DNA from: Desulfurococcales archaeon
Lineage (GTDB): Archaea > Thermoproteota > Thermoprotei_A > Sulfolobales > Acidilobaceae
Assembly (NCBI GenBank): GCA_015521095.1
Contig: WAOU01000020.1
Coordinates: 1 to 30,718 of the forward strand
Reading direction: 5' to 3'
Length of the DNA stretch: 30,718 bases
Both the position numbers and the translations under genes were made by a program. A model generated the notes under the pieces. That model made no database searches, was not told where the DNA came from, and saw nothing but the letters and a program-made list of their open reading frames with translations. The number at the start of each line of letters is the position of its first letter. The first letter of the stretch is position 1. Positions 8,869-16,916 of this stretch are shown here, in pieces.

Positions 8869-9679
8869 GTATCTCTCCTCCTAGCTCCAATACGTAGTCT
8901 TCTAGCTCGGAAAGTATCTTGTCCGCTAATTCTTTAGCTTCTTGGAGCGTTCTGCTAAAGGTCAATACACGGATATCTAGTATTGGCGACGAGAGTTCAT
9001 GGCCCTTAGGATGACTTTTTAAATAGACTGTTGGATACTTTTTGGCTAGCTTCTTTAGGTATGGTGCAAGCCCCGATTCGGGCACCTCGCGGGTGACTAT
9101 ACCGCATTCTATTACGGCTTTATTTGGTGCACGTTTCTTTAGGATAGGTTTAACCTCCTCCAGGAATATTGCTTTCATCTCTGAAGGGACTCCCGGTAGA
9201 GAGATTATCAAAACGTTGTTTATTTCGAGTAGAGAGCCCGGCGCCGCACCTACCGTATTTCTGATTGGCTTGGCTCCGCGCGGTAAATAGGCCATCTTTA
9301 TCCTGTCCTCTGTGAGTTCGAGCCCCCTTGAGGAATAGAAGTCCCTTACCATCGATTCTGCATCAGGATTCAGCTCCAGTGGGAGACCGAAGGCTTTAGC
9401 CACTCCCGATAAGGTCATGTCATCGTAAGTAGGACCTAGTCCTCCTGTAGTTATTATAATTCCTGCTCGTGTATAGCCTCGGCCAACCTCCTCTGCTATG
9501 TCGTCTTCATTGTCTGGCACGGTTATTATTCTCTCGATCCTATAGCCTAGGAGCGTCAATTGTTCTGCTAGCCATGAAGCGTTTGTGTTAACTATTCTAC
9601 CTATGAGTAGCTCGTTGCCTACGCTTATGATCCACGCCGTGTGTTGTTTTTCTTCTATGGTTTCCTCCAAGGGTTTCAT
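8840..9679 (-). CDS. CinA-type (COG1058) nucleotide-utilising protein
   Basis: A 279-residue cytoplasmic protein built on the MoaB/MoeA-like (MoCF) fold of the CinA N-terminal domain. Motifs: AWIISVGNELLIGRIVNTNA at the start, ITTGGLGPTYDDMTLSGVAKAFG (about 77-99), LPGVPSEMKAIF (about 160-171). Bacterial CinA N-domains hydrolyse ADP-ribose and related pyrophosphates; archaeal stand-alone versions are usually just this domain plus a short C-terminal extension, as here, without the C-terminal NMN deamidase domain. ATG at 9679 is the first plausible start, with no convincing ribosome-binding site, which suggests a short leader. The stop overlaps the small membrane protein gene. Confidence 0.85.
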   Translation of the reverse strand: MKPLEETIEEKQHTAWIISVGNELLIGRIVNTNASWLAEQLTLLGYRIERIITVPDNEDDIAEEVGRGYTRAGIIITTGGLGPTYDDMTLSGVAKAFGLPLELNPDAESMVRDFYSSRGLELTEDRIKMAYLPRGAKPIRNTVGAAPGSLLEINNVLIISLPGVPSEMKAIFLEEVKPILKKRAPNKAVIECGIVTREVPESGLAPYLKKLAKKYPTVYLKSHPKGHELSSPILDIRVLTFSRTLQEAKELADKILSELEDYVLELGGEIRERHCRSQD

Positions 9680-9756
9680 CCCATTAATAGAATCCTGTTT
9701 GTTCTCGATAATACGCTTACTTATAGTGATGCGAATAATTATGTAGGATTTGTATA

Positions 9757-9811
9757 GTCCCCGCTCTCATCCCATAAAGGGCCTGCGGCCCTGTCCGCGG
9801 GTCGGCGCGCG
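9757..9811. other. GC-rich structured island between glyA and the cinA-like gene
   Basis: A 55-base G+C-rich block in an otherwise AT-rich gap (9680-9884). It holds a perfect hairpin (GGGCC 9779-9783, loop TGC, GGCCC 9787-9791) inside a second stem (CCCGC 9760-9764 with GCGGG 9797-9801). On the minus strand a TATA-like TAATTAAAT (9812-9820) lies just upstream. In AT-leaning hyperthermophile genomes such islands often mark structured RNAs. No clear C/D or H/ACA boxes are found, and an attenuator or terminator after glyA is also possible. Confidence 0.3.
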
Positions 9812-9884
9812 ATTTAATTATTAGTGTCTCGGATCTAATAGGTGTTTTCCGTTTCGAAAAAGCTGGTATAAGATGGGGAAGGGG

Positions 9885-11171
9885 CTATCTTACTAGATCT
9901 AATATTGTTGTAACTTCGCCATCCAACGCATAGTGGATAGTCATATAGTTCTTCTTGAATTCTATTACTTTTCTTTGCACATCTTCTACAGGCTTCTTAT
10001 GGATTAGTAGCTCGGCCATTAATCTTGCGATATCTTTCATTTCATCTTCCTTCATACCCCATCTAGTTACTTCTTGGACGCCGAGTCTTAGCCCACTTGG
10101 ATCCTTCACGGCTTCTGGGGAATCCCATGGTAGGAGGTTCTTGTTCACGATTATGTTAGCATCCTCGAGTAACTTGGCGGTTTTTGCTCCTCCTCCCAGT
10201 TCTCTGACGTCGACTAGGACCTGATGGCTTTGCGTGTATCCTAGGTGTTCTCCTATAACCTTGAATCCCTCGCTTGCTAGTGCCTCAGCTAGGGTTTTTG
10301 CGTTCTTGATTATCTGGCCGGCGTATTCTTCTCCATATTGTATCATTTCGAGTGCAGTGATTGCAAGGGCCGGTATTCTGTGGAGGTGGTGGTTGCTGAG
10401 GAACCATGGGAATATGGTCTTTGATACTTTCTTATAGAGGACTTTTTCGGTAAATGCTATTAGGCCTCCCTGGGGTCCTGGGAATGTCTTATGCGTTGAG
10501 GCCGTCATAGCATCGGCTCCATGGTGTAGTGGATTTCTCCATTTTCCAGCGAATATTAGTCCGAATACATGAGCGGAGTCATATACTAGTTTGCCTCCTA
10601 CGCTGTGTATTGCGTCTGCAATTTCTTTAACCGGGTGAGGAAAGAGGTATACGCTTCCACCGAGAACCGCGAACTTAGGCTTGACTTCCTCAATTAACTT
10701 TACGGCCCCATCGATATCTACATTCATGTTTTCCGGATCATAGGGCATTTCAATGTGTTTTATGCCGAGAGCTCCAAGCGTGCCGAATTTCGTATGGCTT
10801 ACATGTGCTCCCGCCTGTACCGGGGCTATTACCGCCTTATCACCAGGCTCTGCCAGTACTCGGAACACCGCCGCATTACTTATCGTCCCGCTTATAGGTC
10901 TAAGTTCTACGTACTCGGTTCCTAGGACTCCTCCAATTAGTTGTGCTGTGTACACCTCTAGCTCGTCTATTATTTTTGTACCTTGATAGTATCTCTTGAA
11001 TGGTTTTCCTTCAGCGTATCTGTACATGAAGTCGCTCAGATAAGCTTTTAGCGCCAGGGGGCTCATGACGTTCTCGCTTGCTATTAGGTTGATTGTTTCT
11101 TGGAGTCTCCACTTGTTCTCAGCGTTTACAAGGTCAAGGATTTTATCTAGAGAACTTTTGATTTCATTCAT
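9885..11171 (-). CDS. glyA: Serine hydroxymethyltransferase
   Basis: A 428-residue PLP enzyme converting serine and a tetrahydropterin cofactor to glycine and the methylene-cofactor; archaeal members may use modified pterins. Motifs seen: [13 protein letters not shown] near the N-terminus, [12 protein letters not shown], the PLP-binding Asp-His pair ([16 protein letters not shown]) and the Schiff-base lysine in [12 protein letters not shown]. The length matches the family. The ATG at 11171 is preceded by GGTG about 7 bases away. It diverges from the aldo/keto reductase gene across a very short gap with TATA-like AT-rich sequence. Confidence 0.95.
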   Translation of the reverse strand: MNEIKSSLDKILDLVNAENKWRLQETINLIASENVMSPLALKAYLSDFMYRYAEGKPFKRYYQGTKIIDELEVYTAQLIGGVLGTEYVELRPISGTISNAAVFRVLAEPGDKAVIAPVQAGAHVSHTKFGTLGALGIKHIEMPYDPENMNVDIDGAVKLIEEVKPKFAVLGGSVYLFPHPVKEIADAIHSVGGKLVYDSAHVFGLIFAGKWRNPLHHGADAMTASTHKTFPGPQGGLIAFTEKVLYKKVSKTIFPWFLSNHHLHRIPALAITALEMIQYGEEYAGQIIKNAKTLAEALASEGFKVIGEHLGYTQSHQVLVDVRELGGGAKTAKLLEDANIIVNKNLLPWDSPEAVKDPSGLRLGVQEVTRWGMKEDEMKDIARLMAELLIHKKPVEDVQRKVIEFKKNYMTIHYALDGEVTTILDLVR

Positions 11172-11238
11172 AGACTTGCACCTATAATATTTGGCTTCGT
11201 TACACGGTTAATTAATGGTTAGTAGTAGGGTGATTGCG

Positions 11239-12066
11239 TTGCCTCTATTCCCGATATGCTATGAGGATAAGAAAGAGATCGGTAAGACGGGGGAGAGGGT
11301 CTCCGCGATAGGTCTTGGGACTTGGAACATACGTGATAGGAGTCGGGCGATAGATGCCTTGGTATACGCCGTTGAAAATGGAATAGACAATATTGATACA
11401 GCCGAGATGTACGGAGATGGTCTTGCCGAAGAAATAGTAGGCGAAGTCGTTAAACGTGTGGGGCGAGACCGGGTTTTTGTAACAACTAAACTACTACCTC
11501 ATAGATTTAGGAGCAGGGATCTAGCCGAGAAAGCTATGAGGGCGAGTTTATCTAGGCTAGGTCTCTCACAGGTTGATCTAGTATTGATTCATTGGCCTGA
11601 TAGTCTTGTCGATATTAAGTCTCAAATAGAGGCGCTAGAGTATCTAGCGGAGAAGGGGTATACAAGGTATATAGGCGTTAGTAATTTTGAGGTTTCACAA
11701 CTGGAGGAAGCACTAGTATCTACGAGGAAGCACGAGATAGTTGTTGACCAGGTACGTTATAGTGTTGTTTATCGTCAGCCGGAAAAGAGGCTTATACCCT
11801 ATGCTATTGATCATGGAATAACGATCCAAGCCTATACACCTATAGAGAGGGGCTCTGTATCAAGACTAGAGTTACTTACAAGGATAGGGGAGAAGTATGG
11901 GAAGACGCCTGTACAGGTAGCTTTAAACTACGTTATATCGAGGCCAAGAGTCATCGCTATTCCTAAGACGGAGAAAAAACATCGTGTCGAGGAATTCTTA
12001 GGAGCTATGGGTTGGAGGCTTTCATCAGAGGATCTAGAGTTATTGGAGAGAGCCCGGGTTCTATGA
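11239..12066 (+). CDS. Aldo/keto reductase
   Basis: A TIM-barrel NAD(P)H-dependent carbonyl reductase. Family signatures: GKTGERVSAIGLGTW, the catalytic Asp/Tyr in NIDTAEMYGDGLAEEIVG, the lysine in VTTKLL, the histidine in VLIHWPD, YIGVSNFEVSQLEEAL, and the cofactor-binding AIPKTEKKHRVEEFLGA near the C-terminus. The substrate cannot be predicted. The frame opens at an ATG (11215), which would be nearly leaderless given the TATA-like TATAATATT near 11183-11190. The TTG at 11239 has GGGTGAT 4-5 bases upstream and gives the usual N-terminus (275 residues), so it is preferred. A T-rich stretch (12068-12078) follows the stop. Confidence 0.9.
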   Translation: MPLFPICYEDKKEIGKTGERVSAIGLGTWNIRDRSRAIDALVYAVENGIDNIDTAEMYGDGLAEEIVGEVVKRVGRDRVFVTTKLLPHRFRSRDLAEKAMRASLSRLGLSQVDLVLIHWPDSLVDIKSQIEALEYLAEKGYTRYIGVSNFEVSQLEEALVSTRKHEIVVDQVRYSVVYRQPEKRLIPYAIDHGITIQAYTPIERGSVSRLELLTRIGEKYGKTPVQVALNYVISRPRVIAIPKTEKKHRVEEFLGAMGWRLSSEDLELLERARVL

Positions 12067-12108
12067 GTTTATTTTTAAATGTTACCTATCAAATACCGGG
12101 TTTTTCCC

Positions 12109-12116
12109 TATATAAG
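12109..12116 (+). promoter_or_regulatory. TATA box for the gene at 12164
   Basis: TATATAAG is a strong archaeal TATA box. The expected start of transcription is near 12138, leaving a leader of about 25 bases that carries GAGGTG (12150-12155) before the GTG start at 12164. Confidence 0.5.
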
Positions 12117-12163
12117 TGGTTCTGGACGAGAAGAATACTTTCGGAGCTTGAGGTGTTACATCC

Positions 12164-12592
12164 GTGCAGGAGTCTCCTCCGAGAAGAATCAACGACTACG
12201 AATATCCATCGATAAAAATCGAGATAACAATGTTTACAAGCATAGAGGTAATAGAGGCGGTTAGAAAAGCACTTGAGACTCTAGAAGACGAGTATGGGCT
12301 TTATCTAGGTTTTGAACTTGTAAATGTGAACCTCGCAAATCCCGGAATATGCTTTAGTGAGGTAGAAGCCGTAATAGATGTTTTTGGGAGCAAGTTAGTA
12401 ATAACAAGAGAGATCGTGGACGACGATATAAAGCTTAGCGAGTTAAAAGACAAGATAGTATTCGAAGCCCTTAGGAACATAGGAAAACTATATGATATAG
12501 ATGAAATAAATACCATACCTACAGATACAAGAGAACCCCCGAGCCTTACCACTGCGATCTTCGACGACGACTTAATAACAATAACACAATAA
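12164..12592 (+). CDS. Hypothetical protein, 142 residues
   Basis: A small acidic soluble protein. The central part alternates strand and helix: IEVIEAVRKALETLEDEYGLYLGFELVNVNL, then EVEAVIDVFGSKLVITREIVDDDIKLSELKDKIVFEALRNIGKLYDI, then a short tail. No cysteine cluster, signal or membrane helix is seen. I do not recognise the family. The GTG start at 12164 has GAGGTG 8 bases upstream and a good promoter. An ATG at 12230 (MFTSIEV) is an alternative if the first 22 residues are untranslated, but it lacks a ribosome-binding site. Confidence 0.65.
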   Translation: MQESPPRRINDYEYPSIKIEITMFTSIEVIEAVRKALETLEDEYGLYLGFELVNVNLANPGICFSEVEAVIDVFGSKLVITREIVDDDIKLSELKDKIVFEALRNIGKLYDIDEINTIPTDTREPPSLTTAIFDDDLITITQ

Positions 12593-12619
12593 TATATCTA
12601 AAAGGCCCTCCCTAGTAGC

Positions 12620-12829
12620 CTATTTCCTAAACTTCGGTATCCTATGTCTGTATCTTATAGTATCCAGTGCATGGCTCACTATGTGGTGGAAGAGATCCTT
12701 CTCCGAGAAGAAAATCGATTCTCCACACACTGGGCAGACATAGAAGCCCTTCTTTGCACGCGTTACCTCTAGTATAGAGCCACAGCATTCAACTACAATC
12801 TTCTCTCCTTCAAAGTCAGAGTCCAACAA
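12620..12829 (-). CDS. Small C2H2-type zinc-finger protein
   Basis: A 69-residue protein whose second half is a classical CCHH zinc finger: YVCPVCGESIFFSEKDLFHHIVSHA (in two pieces, Cys-x2-Cys then His-x4-His), followed by a basic tail (RYRHRIPKFRK). An N-terminal CC pair is also present. Small single-finger proteins of this kind are common in crenarchaea and probably bind nucleic acid or partner proteins. The TTG start has GGGTG close upstream. It is convergent with the 142-aa gene, ending 28 bases from it. Confidence 0.7.
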   Translation of the reverse strand: MLDSDFEGEKIVVECCGSILEVTRAKKGFYVCPVCGESIFFSEKDLFHHIVSHALDTIRYRHRIPKFRK

Positions 12830-12941
12830 CCAGCACCCGGAACATACACGACCAGTTTAACAAGAGTAATCTGCAGGAACCTTATTAATCCTTACATGAA
12901 ATCTAGCACATGGTAGACTAAGACAGGCTCCGGGGATTAAA

Positions 12942-14117
12942 GTGGAAAAAGAAAATAGCAAGATGAAATGCCACCGCGATTACCGGATCAGCAGCATAGC
13001 AACAATCGATGAACTCTGCACAATACACATAAAGATCAACGGATTGGAGATAAAGGGAGCAATTATAAAGACAGAAAAAATAACACCAGAAACAATCGGC
13101 GCCCTCCAGTACCTTAGAGCGGTTAAAGATCTCGACTTCCTAATAGTAGAACCTAGGGTTCCACCGAGCAAAGACCTGGCAGAGGCCCTTAAAGCGTATG
13201 GTATCCGCATCATAGGTAAAGAAATCATAATAAAAGAAACCCTACCCGAGGAAGCTTACACAGTACGACCACGCATTAGCAGTGATGAGGCAAGGAAGAT
13301 TTTCGAGACAAGAATCAAGTCCTCGCTAAAAGGCGTACTCGAGAGCATGCTTTACCATAGAAAGATAGAGTTTCTGGGACACGTCTTAGCATATTATCCA
13401 ATGAGATGTTACCAGCTCCTCCTACATAGCCAACTAGAAGAAGCAAGCGAAATAGCAGCCGAAGAAGCAGAGCTCTGCTTCGAACTCGCAACAGGATCCC
13501 TAGTTAAACTCGAGGATGATACTCTTATCGTTGACACACGTATAGGACAGCTCGGCGAGCTAGAAGACGAAGTAATTTCCCTCATTACCCTTATAGGCGA
13601 GCGCGGTGAAATCTCACTAGACGAGATCTCTGAGATTGTAGGATCCTCGGAGAAAGCCGAGATAATCGTCCAAATACTCTTAGACTACGGCATAATAGAG
13701 CGCGTCGGACTAGAAAGATTCCAGTTAAAAGCTCCGGAAGAGAAGAGGAGCCACAAAGTCTTCACGTATCTAAAAGAGAAAGGGTATCTATCAAAAGGCA
13801 GGCCCTCAAAGTGCTCGCTGGTGCTTGAACCAGGAATAGACGTATCCAAGCTTGACAGACTGGTTAAAGCGTTTGGAAGAGTGACAAGGATAGCCTCGAT
13901 ATTTATACCAGTCTACATCGGAGTCTTCAAGAAAACGCGTAACGAGCATTCGAGAGAAATAGTAGCAGTGATAGACGGGATATGGGGAGAAAGACTCGAA
14001 GATCTAGAAGAGCTGATTGCAAGTAGTAAGATGCTCTACAAGATCTACGAGATAATGAATGAGCTAATGAAGAAACAGGAAATTAAAACAGAAGAATGTC
14101 CGGAGCAGAAAGACTAA
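12942..14117 (+). CDS. Conserved hypothetical with central winged-helix domain
   Basis: A 391-residue soluble protein with three regions. The N-terminal ~100 residues form an alpha/beta unit (TIHIKINGLEIKGAIIK, ALQYLRAVKDLDFLIVEPRVP, LAEALKAYGIRIIGKEIII) reminiscent of nuclease-fold or receiver-like sheets, but with no catalytic set that I can see. A helical segment follows (about 115-190). Next is a winged helix (about 205-265: DEVISLITLIGERGEISLDEISEIVG, then QILLDYGIIERVGLERFQL), and the C-terminal ~120 residues are mixed. It may act in DNA-linked regulation, but the function is unknown. The GTG start follows GGGGAT about 4 bases away. The gene stands alone, ahead of the RNA-rich gap. Confidence 0.75.
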   Translation: MEKENSKMKCHRDYRISSIATIDELCTIHIKINGLEIKGAIIKTEKITPETIGALQYLRAVKDLDFLIVEPRVPPSKDLAEALKAYGIRIIGKEIIIKETLPEEAYTVRPRISSDEARKIFETRIKSSLKGVLESMLYHRKIEFLGHVLAYYPMRCYQLLLHSQLEEASEIAAEEAELCFELATGSLVKLEDDTLIVDTRIGQLGELEDEVISLITLIGERGEISLDEISEIVGSSEKAEIIVQILLDYGIIERVGLERFQLKAPEEKRSHKVFTYLKEKGYLSKGRPSKCSLVLEPGIDVSKLDRLVKAFGRVTRIASIFIPVYIGVFKKTRNEHSREIVAVIDGIWGERLEDLEELIASSKMLYKIYEIMNELMKKQEIKTEECPEQKD

Positions 14118-14180
14118 TAACTTTCTAGCTTTTCCAGCAAAATTATAGCCCTTGAATTTACAACCAAATATCATAGTCCT

Positions 14181-14254
14181 GGGCGATGATAGACCCCTAG
14201 CCGGTTGAGGGCTCTATAAGCCCGATGAGGCTATGTCGAGCCGGTCTTGAGCCC
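14181..14254 (+). ncRNA. Candidate double-kink-turn C/D-box-like sRNA
   Basis: A 74-base stretch with two facing kink-turn motifs. The outer one is GGGC (14181-14184), bulge GAT, GA, T, AGACC, pairing with GGTCT, T, GA, GCCC (14243-14254): C-stem, 3-base bulge, two G-A pairs, a U-U, then five Watson-Crick pairs. The inner one is TTGA (14205-14208), hairpin GGGCT-CTATA-AGCCC, then GAT-GA-GG (14224-14230). Read as an sRNA, C is GCGATGA, D' TTGA, C' CCGATGA and D TTGA, with guides of about 15 and 18 bases. A TATA-like GAATTTACA (about 14153-14161) is about 25 bases upstream. An L7Ae-bound RNA of another kind is possible. Confidence 0.5.
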
Positions 14255-14300
14255 TTCTTCTCAACCTCAAGGGTTCTACGGAGATGCCCGTAGTTAAGGA

Positions 14301-14378
14301 TGTGCCCCGCCTTACCGTTCCGCGATCATCTTCATCCCCGGGATTCCGGGTCTCCGCGGACGTGAGACCGGCGGGGCC
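14301..14378 (-). ncRNA. Candidate H/ACA-box guide RNA
   Basis: On the minus strand an 8-bp G+C stem, GCCCCGCC (14377-14370) with GGCGGGGC (14311-14304), is followed at once by ACA (14303-14301). Above it is an internal loop with arms GGTCTCACGT and AACGGTAA, an upper stem CCGCG/CGCGG, and a GA-rich asymmetric loop (GAGA opposite GATGAAGATGA) next to a CCCGG/CCGGG hairpin. The distance from upper stem to ACA is 16 bases, matching the 14-16 rule for archaeal pseudouridylation guides. The total of about 78 bases is usual for a one-hairpin guide. The pocket fits a conserved 23S rRNA sequence (see findings). The plus-strand reading lacks an ACA. Confidence 0.55.
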
Positions 14379-14461
14379 ATTGATTATTAAGTCCTGGGGA
14401 AAGTGTTTATTTTTGCCTCCAGAAAACGAAAGGCTACATGGATACTGTAGGTGTGTAGTAT

Positions 14462-15088
14462 ATGGGAGAAAACTCGAACTATGCAGACCTAGCACTGAAC
14501 GCTATGCAGGAAATCGCCAAGTTTATCAGTGATGCATCTAAGATAATCGATCCCGGCCAGGTAGAGAAGTTCCTAGATGTACTAGTCGAGGCCTATGCAA
14601 GTCCTAAAAGAAAGGTCCTTGTAATGGGTGCTGGAAGAAGCGGTCTTGTAGGAAGAGCCTTCGCGATGAGACTACTACATATGGGGTTCAACTCGTATGT
14701 TTTAGGTGAAACAATAGTTCCAAGCGTCAATAAAGGCGACGTTGTAATTGCTATTTCTGGATCAGGCAGGACGAAGATAATTGTTACTGCGGCTGAAACG
14801 GCTAAGCAGGTCGGCGCTACGGTTGTAGCGATAACGACTTATCCAGATAGTCCCCTCGGGCAGCTTGCCGATATAGTGGTAAAGGTTCCGGGCAGGACTA
14901 AGAGTACAAAGATGGACGACTACTTTGCAAGACAAATACTAGGTATACACGAGCCATTTGCCCCACTTGGAACCCTCTTCGAGGACACGGCACTCGTATT
15001 CCTCGACGGCATAATATACAGTCTAATGGTTAAGCTAGGAGTTTCAGAAGACCAGATGAGGATGAGGCATGCCAACGTTGAGCTTTAA
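14462..15088 (+). CDS. hxlB: 6-phospho-3-hexuloisomerase
   Basis: A 208-residue SIS-domain sugar isomerase. It interconverts 3-hexulose 6-phosphate and fructose 6-phosphate in the ribulose monophosphate pathway, which many archaea run backwards to make pentoses in place of the oxidative pentose phosphate route. Seen: [45 protein letters not shown] (split by family numbering), and the C-terminal [24 protein letters not shown] typical of this enzyme, as in the Methanocaldococcus homologue. The length fits. GGTGTG lies upstream of the ATG. The partner 3-hexulose-6-phosphate synthase is not in the window and is not fused here. The 3' end overlaps the likely start of the radical SAM gene. Confidence 0.9.
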   Translation: MGENSNYADLALNAMQEIAKFISDASKIIDPGQVEKFLDVLVEAYASPKRKVLVMGAGRSGLVGRAFAMRLLHMGFNSYVLGETIVPSVNKGDVVIAISGSGRTKIIVTAAETAKQVGATVVAITTYPDSPLGQLADIVVKVPGRTKSTKMDDYFARQILGIHEPFAPLGTLFEDTALVFLDGIIYSLMVKLGVSEDQMRMRHANVEL

Positions 15089-15999
15089 GGGAAGTCATCG
15101 CCTACTCAAACCCTTTCGATCCTTGGAATAGTCCTCTTTGTACATGTCCCTTCAAACTAAGTCTCAACCCATATACTGGATGTAGTTTTAAATGTCTGTA
15201 TTGTTATGCTACGGCATATATAGGACTCCGTGATAGTTCCCCGAAGAAGGACTTTGTAAAAAGGCTAAAGCGTGATCTCACAAAGTATAGTCCAGAAATA
15301 CCGATAAACATTGGTACTAGTAGCGATCCCTACCCGCCTGAAGAAGCATATTATCTGCTCACAAGGTCAGCATTGGAGATTCTTATACCGTTAGGAAGAA
15401 GAATTCTCATAACAACAAAGGGCACACTATATGCGACTAGAGACCTAGAAATCATAAAAAAGGGAAATGTCGCGGTCACACCAACAATCACCACTATATA
15501 TTCCAGTATTTCATATCTCCTAGAGCCAGGTGCCCCGTCCCCGGAGAAGAGGATAGAGGCGGCAAAAATTGCAGCAGATAATGACGTGCCTATAGGTGTA
15601 AGAATAGATCCGATTATACCGTATGTGAACGATGATCCATACGATATAGAAGAACTCGTAGGACAACTAGCGGATATCGGTGTAAGGTTTATTGTAACAT
15701 CAACCTATAAAGCTAGGCCAGATAACTTTGTCAGGCTACTCGGTTCTCTAGGATCAGATATCGCCAACAGACTCCGGAAACTCTATAGTAATGGCGAGTA
15801 CGTGCAAGGTTATAGATATCTCCCTAAAAAGCTTAGAATAAACCTGCTTCGCCCGGTTATTGATTCCGCCAAATACTATGGTCTCGAATATGCAGTATGT
15901 AGAGAGGGTCTCTACGGAAAAGAATGGTTCAATGCCGGCTCCTGCGACGGCACTCATCTAATACCTAGAAGAATCCAGCCCCGGGGTCTATTTCAATGA
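15069..15999 (+). CDS. Radical SAM protein, spore-photoproduct-lyase-like (COG1533), apparent frameshift near start
   Basis: A 4Fe-4S radical SAM enzyme with [18 protein letters not shown]; the cluster cysteines are at 15181, 15193 and 15202 (C-x3-C-x2-C). [11 protein letters not shown] and a C-terminal R-E-G-L-Y-G segment also match the archaeal SPL-like family of about 300 residues. The frame holding these motifs has no ATG, GTG or TTG between its last upstream stop (15079) and the motif. The ATG at 15069 in another frame reads [16 protein letters not shown] and would join the family's FDPW-SPLCTCP segment if one base is skipped in CCCTTTC (15111-15117). So there is either a real or sequencing frameshift, or an unusual start codon. 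The substrate is unknown. Its stop overlaps the next ATG. Confidence 0.75.
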
Positions 16000-16916
16000 A
16001 GTGTCTTGATTCCTGCATAATAGAGGCGTCTATCAATGGAGAGATATCATACTACTATGTTAGAGGCTACGAGCACCCAATCACAGGGTACATAGTTGAA
16101 CCCTACATGAGGAATAGATGTAGAAAAATCCGTGGGAAAGTCTCATTATGCGAGAACTCCATATGTAGATACATCCCATACTTTGGTAGGCGAACACCTA
16201 TACTGGAGAAAAAGTTAATCGTATCAAGGGTGAATCCTTCTTCATCTTATTCTCAAAATATGAATCGTCTTCCCAGAAGTATAGTAGAGCTACTTGACGC
16301 TTTGGAATCATATGGGCTCGGTCTAACCGGTTCATGGGCCCTCGGATGTGAAAATAAGGAAAGCGACGTAGATCTAGTAGTTATGAATTATGACGAAGAA
16401 CTATTCAAAATATTGGAATCATATAAGAGAAAAGGGAAAATACGCCAATGTAGATTTCAGGAAATTATCTCGAAAAGGAAAAAGAATGATATCTCAACTA
16501 ATATCAATAAAATTAATAATAGCCTTCTCGATTCATGCTTCATCACTATTCCATACACATTAAGAGTTTTGAGAAGTTCTTCGATAACAACAATCATAGA
16601 ATGGAGACAACGATACATAGATTACGGAGAAATAATGCTACAGGCAATTATTGAAGATCCAGGTATAGAGGCATATCTTACCCCGGCCAGATATATCCTT
16701 GCCAATGCTAGCATAATAGAATCTTCCGAGGATCTACCGGATAACTTGCTAACAGAGCCTCTTATCCTGGAAACCTGGAGGACACGGTATACTGAGCTTA
16801 CCCAGGGTCGTTATCTGATTAGGGGTAGACTCTACTACGACATGTGGAGGTCTCAATGGATAATTACGCCGGACTGGGAGGGCGGGATATGGCGTATGCA
16901 TCTCGAGAAGATATAG
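15996..16916 (+). CDS. Nucleotidyltransferase-fold protein, copy 1
   Basis: A 306-residue protein joined to the radical SAM gene by an ATGA overlap. A DNA-polymerase-beta-type nucleotidyltransferase core begins at GLTGSWALG (GSW at 112-114), with the metal-binding pair in ESDVDLVV (Asp124, Asp126). The third carboxylate normally found on the next strand is not evident. The first ~85 residues include six cysteines (such as CLDSC and CENSIC) and may bind metal. The C-terminal part carries EDPGIEAYLTPARYILA, similar in pattern to the next gene's C-terminal region, suggesting duplication. Local base composition is more A+T-rich than neighbouring genes. The target of nucleotidyl transfer, if any, is unknown. 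Confidence 0.75.
   Translation: MKCLDSCIIEASINGEISYYYVRGYEHPITGYIVEPYMRNRCRKIRGKVSLCENSICRYIPYFGRRTPILEKKLIVSRVNPSSSYSQNMNRLPRSIVELLDALESYGLGLTGSWALGCENKESDVDLVVMNYDEELFKILESYKRKGKIRQCRFQEIISKRKKNDISTNINKINNSLLDSCFITIPYTLRVLRSSSITTIIEWRQRYIDYGEIMLQAIIEDPGIEAYLTPARYILANASIIESSEDLPDNLLTEPLILETWRTRYTELTQGRYLIRGRLYYDMWRSQWIITPDWEGGIWRMHLEKI

Noticed and set aside
12079..12264. Overlapping plus-strand frames before the 142-aa gene
   Set aside because: They span the TATA box and ribosome-binding site of that gene and have no start signals of their own.
14181..14400. RNase P RNA or SRP RNA in the structured gap
   Set aside because: The conserved cores of these RNAs (such as GAGGAAAGTCC for RNase P) are absent; the structure resolves into two smaller guide-like RNAs.
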